Shown: positions 9,457 through 17,008 of the stretch, one piece after another
Numbering within the stretch: position 1 is the first letter of the stretch
Layout of the letters: each line of letters begins with the position of its first letter
Source of the DNA: Streptomyces lavendulae subsp. lavendulae
Lineage (GTDB): Bacteria; Actinomycetota; Actinomycetes; Streptomycetales; Streptomycetaceae
Assembly (NCBI RefSeq): GCF_002803845.1
Contig: NZ_CP024985.1
Location: 3,410,001 to 3,474,000, forward strand
Length of the DNA stretch: 64,000 bases
Direction: 5' to 3'
The notes under the pieces: model-generated
Database searches by the model: none
What the model was told of the DNA's origin: nothing
The model's input: the letters and a program-made list of their open reading frames with translations, nothing else
Made by a program: the position numbers and the translations under genes

Positions 9457-9909
9457 ATGAACAGCGTCGTCGTCACCGTCGACTGGGACCGCCCCACGGA
9501 CCCGCACCCCGGACCGCGCCTGGACCACGTCCGGACGTATGTCGCGAGCGAGGGTGCCGACGGCCACCTGTGGCACGGCGTCCCCACCCTGCTGCTCACC
9601 ACCCTCGACCGGGCGACCGGCCGTACGGTGCGTACGCCGCTGATCTACGGGCGGGACGCCGGCCGCCACCTGGTGGTGGCCGTCGGCTCGGGCGGCCCCC
9701 GCCACCCGGCCTGGTACCGCAACCTCACCGCCCACCCGGAGGTCCGCCTCCAGGTGGGCGCCGACGTCTTCCCGGCCCGGGCACGTACGGCGACGGCGCT
9801 GGAGCGGGAAACGTACTGGGAGGCCATGACGGCCCTGTGGCCGCCGTTCGACGACTACCGGGAGGCGTCCCGGCCGCGGGAGGTCCCGCTGGTGATCATC
9901 GAGGCATGA
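9457..9909 (+). CDS. Deazaflavin (F420)-dependent nitroreductase family protein
   Basis: A 150-residue split-barrel protein of the DDN-like (deazaflavin-dependent nitroreductase) family found in actinobacteria, expected to bind F420H2 and reduce unknown quinone- or nitro-type substrates. Family signs are LLLTTLDRATGRTVRTPL, a central VVAVGSGGP strand, the HPAWYRNL motif and HPEVRLQVG. The ATG at 9457 follows GGAGGTC. The last 14 nt overlap the end of the convergent gene on the other strand. Cofactor choice is inferred from the family. Confidence 0.85.
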   Translation: MNSVVVTVDWDRPTDPHPGPRLDHVRTYVASEGADGHLWHGVPTLLLTTLDRATGRTVRTPLIYGRDAGRHLVVAVGSGGPRHPAWYRNLTAHPEVRLQVGADVFPARARTATALERETYWEAMTALWPPFDDYREASRPREVPLVIIEA

Positions 9910-10279
9910 GGCGGAGGCTGGGGCGCTCGGTGGTGAACTTCACCGAGCGGACCTTCATGTCGTCCGTGGCGCGCTGGCCCTCGGGCTTCAGGACCTCCGT
10001 GGGGCTGTCCTCGTTGCAGTCGGCGCCGAGGTAGAGGATCACGTAGGAGTCGGTGGAGTTCTGCGGACCGTAGCCGGCCGGGATCTCGTCGGCGCCGGCG
10101 CCGAAGAGGTTGACGCACGTGTCGTTGGCCGGGTTGCTGAGGGCGCCCTCGCGCACCTGCCCGTCCTCCTCCTTGTACGTGTAGTGGAACTCGCCTTCGG
10201 CGGCGAAGGCCGAGCCGGACATCGACAGCGTGAGCGCGAGGGCGCCGAGGGTGGCGGCGACGGCGTTGCGGAGCTTCAT
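9896..10279 (-). CDS. Small secreted protein of unknown function
   Basis: A 127-residue protein with a clear signal peptide (MKLRNAVAA to SGSAFAA, cleavage about residue 27). The mature part of about 100 residues begins EGEFHYTYKEEDGQ and has two cysteines that could form a disulfide. The ATG at 10279 is preceded by GAAGGGATC. I recognise no family. It overlaps the end of the nitroreductase-like gene tail to tail by 14 nt, so neither gene can lose its last codons without affecting the other. Confidence 0.75.
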   Translation of the reverse strand: MKLRNAVAATLGALALTLSMSGSAFAAEGEFHYTYKEEDGQVREGALSNPANDTCVNLFGAGADEIPAGYGPQNSTDSYVILYLGADCNEDSPTEVLKPEGQRATDDMKVRSVKFTTERPSLRLMPR

Positions 10280-10331
10280 GCGGGGAGTGATCCCTTCTCG
10301 AAGATGATCAAGTGGGACTGCGGGGCCGACC

Positions 10332-11081
10332 CTAGGAGGCCCGCGCGGGGCGAATCGATCCTGCACGGACCGCCGATCCGGCGTGTCCGGCACGATCACC
10401 CCTTCGGCCGTCCGCGGCGGACTGTTCGTGGGGTCCGAACCCCCTGGCGATCAGCCATCCGGCGAACCCCAGCTCCCAGGCGAACACCGGGAGCGCGGCG
10501 AGGGAGCCGGGCACCGAGAGCTGCGCGTAGAGCCCGAACATCACGGCGACGGCCGAAGCGCAGATCAGCGGCCCCCCGACCAGCCCGAGCAGGGCGAGCG
10601 GGCGGGGCACGAGCCGCGCCCGGTAGGCCAGCCAGGCGAGCAGGACGGTGTTCGCCCCGAGGGCGATGTTCGGCCCGAGCAGGAACGTCCAGTCGTGGAC
10701 GGCCACCAACGCGGCGTCGGCCGCGCCGCCCGCCGCGCCCGCGGACACCCGCCGCAGGGTGACGAGCCCCAGCACGGCGACGATCCCGACGGCGATGAGG
10801 GCCGCCTCCAGCAGCCTCCCGCAGACGTACCCCAGCGCCATCCCCTCGCCGCGCCGCCGCAGCACGGGGAACAGCGCCGCCCCGGTACCGGTCACCGCCG
10901 CCACCAGGACGAGCTCGCACAGGGCCCCGAGCAGCGCCCTCGTGTCGGCGCCCGGCGCGAGCCGGCCCTCCGCCGCGCCCAGCAGCGGGCGGTACAGCAC
11001 GGCCCCCGCGATCGCGGCGACCTCGGTCAGCAGGAACAGCACCCCGGCGGCCACCGCGGTTCTCCGGTCCGGACCCCTCAT
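10332..11081 (-). CDS. DUF4386-like integral membrane protein
   Basis: A 249-residue protein with about six hydrophobic helices (for example VAAGVLFLLTEVAAIAGAVL and ALCELVLVAAVTGTGAALFP) and the DWTFLLGPNIALGANTVLL stretch typical of DUF4386 proteins. Its reaction or cargo is unknown. It starts at the ATG at 11081 after a purine-rich GGGGAAGGGGA. It diverges from a TetR regulator across a promoter carrying three identical operators, so it is very probably the regulator's main target. Confidence 0.82.
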   Translation of the reverse strand: MRGPDRRTAVAAGVLFLLTEVAAIAGAVLYRPLLGAAEGRLAPGADTRALLGALCELVLVAAVTGTGAALFPVLRRRGEGMALGYVCGRLLEAALIAVGIVAVLGLVTLRRVSAGAAGGAADAALVAVHDWTFLLGPNIALGANTVLLAWLAYRARLVPRPLALLGLVGGPLICASAVAVMFGLYAQLSVPGSLAALPVFAWELGFAGWLIARGFGPHEQSAADGRRGDRAGHAGSAVRAGSIRPARAS

Positions 11082-11096
11082 CGATTCCCCTTCCCC

Positions 11097-11169
11097 GGTG
11101 TACGCCGTACACCTGTTGATGGGTGTACGCCGTACACCTGTCGCTGACCATAGGTGTACGGCGTACACT
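11097..11169. promoter_or_regulatory. Three TetR operators between DUF4386 gene and tetR
   Basis: Three copies of a near-perfect 17-bp palindrome GGTGTACGCCGTACACC lie at 11097-11113, 11122-11138 and 11153-11169 (the third has a changed last base and the central base of the other strand). Centre-to-centre spacings are 25 and 31 bp. They occupy most of the 119-nt divergent promoter region, the standard placement for TetR auto-repression and repression of the neighbour. Confidence 0.8.
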
Positions 11170-11200
11170 CGTCAAGGCCGAACGAGGGAAGGGGCCTGGA

Positions 11201-11947
11201 ATGACACGGCAGGAAGCCACGCAGCGCGCCACGCAGCGATCCACGCAACGGACGCCCCTGAACAGGGAGCGCGTCCTGCGGGCCGCCGTCGCGCTGGCCG
11301 ACACCACCGGCATCGACGCGCTCAGCATGCGCAGGCTCGCGCAGGAGCTCGACGTCGTGCCGATGGCGCTCTACAAGCACGTGGCCAACAAGGAGGAGTT
11401 GCTCGACGGCATGACCGACGCCGTCGTCGGCGAGATCGACCCGCCGGGCGCGGGCCCCGACTGGCGGCACGTGGTCCGCGCCCGGATCCTCTCGGCCCGG
11501 CGGGTCCTGCTGCGCCACCCCTGGGCGGCCCGGGTCATCGAGTCACGGACCGGGCCGACCCCGGCGGTGCTGGAGTACCTGGACTCGACGGCGGGGATCT
11601 TCCGGGAGGGCGGCCTCTCCGCCGACCTCACGCACCACGTCATGCACGCGATGGGCAGCCGGCTGCTGGGCTTCAGCCAGGAACTGTTCGCCACGCCGGG
11701 GTCGGGGGGGTCGGGGGAGTCGGCGGATCCTGCGGGGTCGGCGGATTCCGTGGCGGCGTCCGGCCCGCCGGACCCGGGGCTCGCGGAGCGCTACCCGTAC
11801 ATCGCGGAGCTGGCGGCCGCGTCGCACGACGGGGACTCCGTCGTCGGCGGCGGCTGCGACGACCAGTTCGAGTTCGAGTTCGCGCTGGACCTCCTCCTCG
11901 ACGGCTTCGAGAGGCTCCGCGACCAGGGCTGGACGTCCGCGCGGTGA
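11201..11947 (+). CDS. TetR family transcriptional regulator
   Basis: A 248-residue repressor. The N-terminal HTH (about residues 18-65) includes RVLRAAVALADTTGIDALSMR and a recognition helix ending in ALYKHVANKEELLDGM. The larger C-terminal domain resembles the TetR_C tetracycline-repressor class. A low-complexity Gly/Ser/Asp insert (GSGGSGESADPAGSADS) near residue 170 looks like a flexible loop added in this lineage. The ATG at 11201 is preferred because an upstream in-frame start would lie inside the operators. It likely controls the divergent DUF4386 gene and itself; the ligand is unknown. Confidence 0.9.
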   Translation: MTRQEATQRATQRSTQRTPLNRERVLRAAVALADTTGIDALSMRRLAQELDVVPMALYKHVANKEELLDGMTDAVVGEIDPPGAGPDWRHVVRARILSARRVLLRHPWAARVIESRTGPTPAVLEYLDSTAGIFREGGLSADLTHHVMHAMGSRLLGFSQELFATPGSGGSGESADPAGSADSVAASGPPDPGLAERYPYIAELAAASHDGDSVVGGGCDDQFEFEFALDLLLDGFERLRDQGWTSAR

Positions 11948-12110
11948 GCGCGGGTGCGTGTGGCGGGGAGCTGTTCTAGCGTCGAAGGGGGGAAGGGAGC
12001 GCGAGGGAGCGCGCGGGGGAACCCTCGCATCCGCCCGTTCCCGACCTTCCTCCGCGGATCCGGGACACCCGGTTCCCCGGCCGCGCGATTCCGGAGAGCA
12101 GGTGCCTCCC

Positions 12111-12386
12111 ATGCGCACGTCGACCCGTATCGCCGCCGTCCTCACCGGCCTCACCCTCAGCCTCGGCGGCGCCGCCCTGGCCGCCCCCACCGCGCACGCG
12201 GACATCCCGGCCTGCACGAGCACGGTCGAGATGTCCGGCGTCACGGTCACCGACGCCGTCAGGGCCGCGTGCGCCCGTGGCGTGGTCAACGACCTGGCGG
12301 GATGCGTGAACGGGCTGACCGCGGCCGGCGTCGCCGGCGGCGCCGCGAACGGCGCCTGCCGTCAGGCGGCGCACGAGCCGCGGTAG
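12111..12386 (+). CDS. Small secreted four-cysteine protein
   Basis: A 91-residue precursor with a typical signal peptide (RTSTRIAAVLTGLTLSLGG, cleavage after AHA about residue 32). The mature protein of about 60 residues has four cysteines (PAC, AAC, AGC, GAC) and is Ala/Val/Gly-rich, suggesting two disulfides. The RBS GGAGAGCAGG precedes the ATG. No family was recognised; it is too short and lacks the pattern for a chaplin. Confidence 0.7.
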   Translation: MRTSTRIAAVLTGLTLSLGGAALAAPTAHADIPACTSTVEMSGVTVTDAVRAACARGVVNDLAGCVNGLTAAGVAGGAANGACRQAAHEPR

Positions 12387-12434
12387 CCGCTGGAGCGGCG
12401 GTAGCCGCGTCGGCCGCCCCGAGCGCGCTCCGCC

Positions 12435-12998
12435 CTACGGAGCGGCCGGCACCGCGACCGCCACCGCCGTGTAGGTCCGGCCCGCGACGACGTACTCCCC
12501 GAGCGGGGTCATCCCGAAGGCATCGACGTGCACCTTCCACGAAGGGGCGTTCCCGGCTTCGATGAAGGCCACCAGCAGCTCGGCCCGCCCCACCGCCGCG
12601 TCGAGCGCCGTCCCGAACAGCCCCCGGGCCACCCCGTGTCCACGGAACGCGGCGTCGACCACGACCGGCCCGTACAGCAGCCACGGGACCCCGCCGAGCG
12701 GGCGGCCCTGCCAGTCGAGGCCGTCCTGCGCGTGCAGCAGTCCGAGTACCGCGGCCGGCGGATCGCCCATGTCCCGGGCCACCGACAGCGCGAGCAGGCC
12801 GGCGATCCGCCCCTGCCCGGCATCGGCGACCAACAGCTCCCGGTCCCGGGCCATCCCGCGCAGGGTCTCGGCCCCGAAGGCCCCCTGCACGAAGCCCTGG
12901 CCGGCCCGCTGCTCCTCGGTCAGGGCGTCGTGGTGGTTGGCGGCGAACAGCCCGGCGAGGGCGGGCGCGTCGGCTTCGACGGCGTATCGGTAGCGCAT
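12435..12998 (-). CDS. GNAT family N-acetyltransferase
   Basis: A 187-residue cytoplasmic acetyl-CoA-dependent transferase. The acetyl-CoA-binding motif A is FRGHGVARGLFGTAL (about residues 118-132) after the strand LLYGPVVVD, and the late strand LLVAFIEAGN continues the fold. The substrate is unknown. It and the macro-domain gene run in the same direction 36 nt apart but show no other functional link. Confidence 0.85.
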   Translation of the reverse strand: MRYRYAVEADAPALAGLFAANHHDALTEEQRAGQGFVQGAFGAETLRGMARDRELLVADAGQGRIAGLLALSVARDMGDPPAAVLGLLHAQDGLDWQGRPLGGVPWLLYGPVVVDAAFRGHGVARGLFGTALDAAVGRAELLVAFIEAGNAPSWKVHVDAFGMTPLGEYVVAGRTYTAVAVAVPAAP

Positions 12999-13034
12999 GA
13001 CCCCGATGCTGCCACGGGGGTACCGGTGCGGGGC

Positions 13035-13511
13035 TCAACTCCGGTCGTAGACCGTCACCTCCACGTCCTTGGCGCACAGGTTGTCGCTGATCAGCGGTTC
13101 GATACGGGACCACTTGCCGCCGGCGAGCCCGCAGCCTATCCGGGGCATGTGGACGCCGGCCCCCAACTCGACGGCGTGGTCGGCCAGGGCCGCGAGGCAG
13201 CGCGCGACGGCGTCGTACCGGATCGGCGGCCCGCCGCTGCCGGTCCGGATCCCGCGCTGGCCGACCATGTTGGCCACCCACACGTCGGGCCGTACCCGCA
13301 CCACCTGCACGGCCCCGAGCCCGAAGTCGTTCCCGCTCCTGCCCCGGTGCCAGGCCCGGAACTCGGCCTCCGGCTCCGGCCACCGCCGCGACACGGCGAC
13401 CACGAAGCCCTTGCCCCAGCCCCCGATGTCGTTGCAGACGTGGGCGATCAGCTTCGGACCTTTGGCCTGCGGACTCGTGGCATCTCCGGCGATGATCCTG
13501 AGCGGCTTCAT
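13035..13511 (-). CDS. Macro domain (ADP-ribose-binding) protein
   Basis: A single-domain 158-residue macro protein. Such proteins bind ADP-ribose and often remove ADP-ribosylation or process ADP-ribose-1''-phosphate. Visible motifs are IIAGDATSP, IAHVCNDIGGWGKGF (with the conserved Asn-Asp and Gly-rich loop at about residues 22-36), VANMVGQRG and HMPRIGCGLAGGKW near the phosphate-binding loop. No partner toxin or ADP-ribosyltransferase is adjacent. Confidence 0.88.
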   Translation of the reverse strand: MKPLRIIAGDATSPQAKGPKLIAHVCNDIGGWGKGFVVAVSRRWPEPEAEFRAWHRGRSGNDFGLGAVQVVRVRPDVWVANMVGQRGIRTGSGGPPIRYDAVARCLAALADHAVELGAGVHMPRIGCGLAGGKWSRIEPLISDNLCAKDVEVTVYDRS

Positions 13512-13542
13512 GCCTCCACGCTAGGCGGTGGCACCGACAGCC

Positions 13543-13692
13543 TCACTGGATGCTCCAGCGGTGCGGGTGGCGGGGGTCCGACGCGCAGGCGAAGACGTTG
13601 AGTTCGCCCCAGCGGCCCACGACGGCCTCGGTGGGCGTGGAGGACACCCCGACGCCGGGGACCCGGTCCTCCAGCGGCCGCCAACCGGCGCT
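13543..13692 (-). pseudogene. Remnant of a lectin-like (PLL/tachylectin-type) repeat protein
   Basis: About 50 codons in one frame, ending at a stop at 13543, read GWRPLEDRVPGVGVSS, then VVGRWGELNVFACASD and HRWSIQ. This resembles one or two blades of the PLL-like beta-propeller repeats common in secreted actinobacterial proteins (pattern: S-x-P-x-V...W....LDVFARGSDG...HRW). There is no start, signal peptide or RBS, and the upstream part is replaced by the non-coding repeat. I read it as the 3' scar of a gene truncated when the repeat arrived. Confidence 0.45.
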
Positions 13693-13781
13693 TGCGCCGG
13701 CCACAGCATCGGCCCGACTGACGGAACTGTCCCCCACCCCCGGGTCGCCGGGCCTCGGATGCAGCCGGGTGGTCGTCCCCC

Positions 13782-13938
13782 GGTGGGCGGTGGGCGGTGC
13801 ACCCTTGGTCGGGATCGGGGGAGGGCCGGGGGCGGCCAGACCGCCCGACACGGCGACGAGAGCGTCCGGCGGACGCCCTGCGCGTCAGATCGCTACGCGC
13901 TTCACTCGGCTTGGCGTCCGGCGGCCGTCTGGGGCTGG
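13782..13938 (+). repeat. Dispersed non-coding repeat, short copy (157 bp)
   Basis: This 157-bp segment matches the reverse complement of 16361-16772 in two blocks: 13782-13826 and 13823-13938 (the latter with only two mismatches that I can count). The 255 bp that separate the blocks in the other copy are missing here. It ends 18 nt before the stop codon of the reductase gene. No ORF here looks genuine. Confidence 0.85.
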
Positions 13939-13956
13939 GAATGGCGGGCTGGAGGC

Positions 13957-14946
13957 TTACGGAGTGAGGGAGTTCAGGAGGGCGCGTTCGCGGGCGGCGC
14001 TCAGGCCCGCTCGGCGCGGCCGGGTCAGGCCTGCTTCCCGCTCCCAGCGCAGGGTGTCCTTCAGCAGGTCGGCCCGGGGGCGGTGGTGGAGGCCGGCCGC
14101 GATCGCTGCTGCTCCGCTGCGGGCTCCGAAGCCGGCCCATTCCCGGTCGGGCATCCACATGGCCAGTGATTCCGGCCCCATGAACCGCTCCACGCCCTGC
14201 GCGAGCAGCCAGTCGGGGTCGGCCTGCACGACCGGACCGGTATGCCCGCCCACTTCCCGGGACAGGGCGACCCACTCGGCGAAGGGGACGACCGGGCCCA
14301 CCGCGTCGTAGGTGCCGGTCGTGCCGTTCTCGGCGCAGTCCAGCAGCCAGGCCGCGAGGTCCCGGGCGTCGATCGCCTGCGTCAGGAGGTCCGGGGAGTC
14401 CGGGACCAGGAGGGGCGCCAGCGGGTCGCGGGCGGCGCGGGCCACCCAGTAGCCGGTGCGGCCGCTCCCGTCGCCGGGACCGCCGATCAGCCCGGCCCGC
14501 GCGATCAGCAGCCGGTCCCCCACCGCGGTCGTGGAGGCCTCCTCGCAGGCCACCTTCGCCTCCCCGTACAGCTCACGGCCGACCTCGGCCTCCTCGGCCG
14601 CCGGAAGCAGCGTGGTCGACTCGTCCGCGCCCGGCCGCCCGTGATCGGCGTACGCGCTGACCGACGACACGTACGACCAGTGCCGGGCGCGGCCGCCGAG
14701 GGCCGCCAGCGCGTCGCGCACGAAGCCGGGCTGCCAGGACACTTCCACCACCGCGTCCCAGTCGCGGCCCGCCAGGGCCTCGTACGCCGTGGGGTCGCGC
14801 CGGTCGGCGGCCACCAGGCGCGCGCCCTCGGCCACCCCGCCGCTCTCCCCGCGGGCCAGGCAGGTCACCTGGTGCCCCCGCCCGTATGCCTGCCGCGAGA
14901 TCTCGCGGCCCACCCATGCCGTTCCACCCAGTACCAAGATCTCCAT
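13957..14946 (-). CDS. NAD(P)-dependent epimerase/reductase (extended SDR-like)
   Basis: A 329-residue Rossmann protein starting [15 protein letters not shown], a variant of the extended-SDR nucleotide-binding motif (GGTAWVG for GxxGxxG). [12 protein letters not shown] supplies a Ser/Tyr-type catalytic strand, and the C-terminal part is a substrate domain. Related proteins are annotated as NAD-dependent epimerase/dehydratase or reductase; the substrate is unknown. It is the first of three genes enclosed by the inverted repeat pair and reads towards the short copy. Confidence 0.85.
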   Translation of the reverse strand: MEILVLGGTAWVGREISRQAYGRGHQVTCLARGESGGVAEGARLVAADRRDPTAYEALAGRDWDAVVEVSWQPGFVRDALAALGGRARHWSYVSSVSAYADHGRPGADESTTLLPAAEEAEVGRELYGEAKVACEEASTTAVGDRLLIARAGLIGGPGDGSGRTGYWVARAARDPLAPLLVPDSPDLLTQAIDARDLAAWLLDCAENGTTGTYDAVGPVVPFAEWVALSREVGGHTGPVVQADPDWLLAQGVERFMGPESLAMWMPDREWAGFGARSGAAAIAAGLHHRPRADLLKDTLRWEREAGLTRPRRAGLSAARERALLNSLTP

Positions 14947-15064
14947 CGGCCCACTGGACCACGGCCCGCGGGTCCGGTGCAGGCCCCTTCGCCCAGAGCG
15001 GAGCGCCCCGTGTGGTGGGCCTCACGGTCTTGGGTGGTGGACGCGGATTGACGGAGAAGAGCCT

Positions 15065-15083
15065 TTAGGTAAGCCTTACCTTG
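15065..15083. promoter_or_regulatory. Iron box (DmdR/IdeR-type operator)
   Basis: TTAGGTAAGCCTTACCTTG matches the 19-bp DmdR/IdeR/DtxR consensus, with the AGGTAAG/CTTACCT dyad. It lies 47 nt upstream of the membrane-protein gene at 15130 and 12 nt after a TTGACG hexamer (15048-15053), so it would cover the promoter -10 region. Iron-dependent repression of the downstream gene is expected. Confidence 0.8.
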
Positions 15084-15129
15084 CCTCACGCGGCAGCTGG
15101 TGCCGTGGCTTTTTTTCCGGAGTCCGCTC

Positions 15130-15687
15130 ATGTCGTCCCCTGCCGTCAGACTTCCCGCACGCCCTGTCCGCCTGTTCGATTCCTGGTGGACGGTGGCGGC
15201 GGGAGCGCTGTGCGCGATGGTCGTGCTGGCGGGCGGCCTGTGGTTCTCGCTCCACGTGCAGACCGACGAGACGCTGCATTCCGCCGTGCTCTTCGCGCAC
15301 CTCGCCTCCCTCGTGCTCGGCTTCGGAGCGGTCCTGTCGGCCGACTACTACGGGCTCCTCTGGGCCACCGGGCGCTGCACCCTCGCCGAGGTGATCGGCG
15401 CGACCGCGCGGCTGCACGTGCCCATCTGGGCCGGCCTCGGGGGGCTCGTGGCGAGCGGCATGATGCTGCACCCCGACGTGCACTCCCCGCTGACCCTCAC
15501 GAAGCTCGGGCTGGTCGCCGCACTCACCCTCAACGGGCTCCAGGCGGGCCTGCTGGGCCGTCGCATGGAGGAGGCGTCCCAGCCGGTCGGCGGCCGGCTC
15601 CTGCTCTGGGGCGGCGCGACCGCCCTCGTGTCGCAGGCGTGCTGGTGGGGCTCCGTCGTCATCGGCTTCCTCAACACCAACAGCTGA
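15130..15687 (+). CDS. Iron-regulated integral membrane protein of unknown function
   Basis: A 185-residue protein with about five hydrophobic helices (for example WWTVAAGALCAMVVLAGGLW and HLASLVLGFGAVLSADYYGL). Several His residues lie near membrane boundaries (FSLHVQTDE, RLHVPIW, MLHPDVHSPL) and could bind metal or haem. No family was identified with confidence. The ATG at 15130 follows GGAG. The iron box just upstream predicts derepression at low iron, so a role in iron or haem handling is a fair inference. It ends 1 nt from the stop of the convergent acetyltransferase. Confidence 0.8.
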   Translation: MSSPAVRLPARPVRLFDSWWTVAAGALCAMVVLAGGLWFSLHVQTDETLHSAVLFAHLASLVLGFGAVLSADYYGLLWATGRCTLAEVIGATARLHVPIWAGLGGLVASGMMLHPDVHSPLTLTKLGLVAALTLNGLQAGLLGRRMEEASQPVGGRLLLWGGATALVSQACWWGSVVIGFLNTNS

Positions 15688-15688
15688 T

Positions 15689-16330
15689 TCAGCGCGGTGC
15701 GACCGCTTCCAGCTCGTCGACGGTGCCGGACATGATGACGCGGACGTGCGCGGTGATGTGCTCGACCGGCCAGTCCCACCAGGCCACCCCCAGCAGGCGG
15801 GCGACGTCGGCCTCGTCGTGGCGCGTGCGGATGAGGCGCGCCGGGTTCCCGCCGACGATGCCGTAGTCGGGAACGTCGTCGACGACGACGGCCCCCGAAC
15901 CGATGACCGCCCCGTGACCGATGCGCACCCCGGGCATCACCGTCGTGTCGTACCCGAACCAGACGTCGTTGCCGACCACGGTGTCCCCCCGGCCGGGCAG
16001 CCCGGTGAGCAGGTCGAAGTGCGCGGCCCAGGACCCGCCCATGATGGGGAACGGGAAGGTCGAGGGCCCGTCCATCCGGTGGTTGGCGCCGTTCATGATG
16101 AACCGGACCCCGGTGCCGAGGGCGCAGAACTTCCCGATCACCAGCTTCTCCGGCCCGTAGTGGTAGAGCACGTTGCGGGTCTCGAAGGCGGTCGGATCGT
16201 CCGGATCGTCGTAGTACGAGTACTCCCCGACCTCGATCAGCGCGGACGTCACGAGCGGCTTGAGCAGCACCACGCGCGGCTGATCGGGAAACGGGTGCAA
16301 CACCGTCGGATCCGCAGGCAACAGGTTCAT
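15689..16330 (-). CDS. CatB/Vat-type xenobiotic O-acetyltransferase
   Basis: A 213-residue left-handed beta-helix acyltransferase. Features match CatB-related chloramphenicol and Vat streptogramin acetyltransferases: EVGEYSYYDDP, KLVIGKFCALGTGVRFIMNGANHR (with the catalytic His in NGANHR), hexapeptide turns (TVVGNDVWFGYDTTVMPGVRIG) and IVGGNPARLIR followed by the DWP signature. It could inactivate an antibiotic, but many such genes have other targets. The ATG at 16330 is preferred over an in-frame TTG 12 nt upstream. The repeat's long copy starts 30 nt upstream of the gene, so its promoter may lie in or be altered by the repeat. Confidence 0.88.
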   Translation of the reverse strand: MNLLPADPTVLHPFPDQPRVVLLKPLVTSALIEVGEYSYYDDPDDPTAFETRNVLYHYGPEKLVIGKFCALGTGVRFIMNGANHRMDGPSTFPFPIMGGSWAAHFDLLTGLPGRGDTVVGNDVWFGYDTTVMPGVRIGHGAVIGSGAVVVDDVPDYGIVGGNPARLIRTRHDEADVARLLGVAWWDWPVEHITAHVRVIMSGTVDELEAVAPR

Positions 16331-16360
16331 GGTGGAAACCAAGCTAGTTGATGCCTATGT

Positions 16361-16772
16361 CCAGCCCCAGACGGCCGCCGGACGCCAAGCCGAGTGAAGC
16401 GCGTAGCGATCCGATGCGCAGGGCGTCCGCCGGACGCTCTCGTCGCCGTGTCGGGCGGTCTGGCCGCCCCCGGCCCGGAATCCGATGAAAGTGGGCCCGC
16501 ATCTCGGGTCCACCCAGACGGGGACGGCGTGGACGTCTCTGAGACACCCCCATCCGCTCGGTTTCCTCCCGGCCGTTTCCCTGGGGGCTTCCCGACAGTC
16601 TTTGGCATTCCGTGGCGGGACGGTCGGTCAAGGGTGGCCGAAGGCCATCGCGAAGCGACGCGACGAAGGAGCGCCCTTGAGGGACCGGCCCGACACGGAA
16701 GGACAGTGGACTGGCGGGACGCCCCCAGCCCTCCCCCGATCCCGACCAAGGGTGCACCGCCCACCGCCCACC
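16361..16772 (-). repeat. Dispersed non-coding repeat, long copy (412 bp)
   Basis: Inverted relative to the copy at 13782-13938. Its outer 116 bp (16361-16476) and distal 45 bp (16728-16772) are shared with that copy, and the 255 bp between are absent from it. The deleted segment is bounded here by two nearly identical 12-mers: CGCCCCCGGCCC (16465-16476) and CGCCCCCAGCCC (16720-16731). No convincing gene is present. Together with the next stretch it makes a 678-nt gene-free region. Confidence 0.85.
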
Positions 16773-17008
16773 CCCGACCCCGCCCAACACCCCCCACCCC
16801 CCACCCCCCACCCCCCAAGTGACGAGCGCAACACCCCCCCGCCCCGACCCGGCACCCACTCATTCCGCAGGTCACGGTGGCGGCGGGCCGCCGTTTCAAA
16901 GGGTGGACGGGGTTGCCACCCACCCATCGCGCGAAACGGGGCATTTCATCCACCATGTTCAGCCGAAATGACCAGGCGGCCGGTCCCCGGGGCCCGTAAG
17001 CTCCCGTC
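16773..17008. other. C-rich intergenic stretch upstream of the aminotransferase
   Basis: Gene-free. It starts with runs of C separated by single A or G (roughly 16771-16840), with several C5-C6 tracts whose complement could form a G-quadruplex on the minus strand. It then carries ordinary upstream sequence of the aminotransferase. I see no firm -10/-35 pair. Confidence 0.5.

Noticed and set aside
11978..12110. Regulatory RNA upstream of the four-Cys protein gene
   Set aside because: Purine-rich runs only; no convincing stem set.
12111..12386. Chaplin or lanthipeptide precursor
   Set aside because: It has the right size but no chaplin motif, no core peptide pattern and no modification genes nearby.
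13508..14311. Several open frames of 100-250 codons in the short repeat copy and next to it
   Set aside because: They read like low-complexity Arg/Pro/Gly text (PDTATRASGGRPA and similar) that recurs wherever this repeat occurs; no start signals. Treated as non-coding.
15689..16330. Antibiotic-resistance gene call for the CatB/Vat-type protein
   Set aside because: The family match is good, but the specific resistance activity cannot be read from sequence; kept as xenobiotic-type acetyltransferase.
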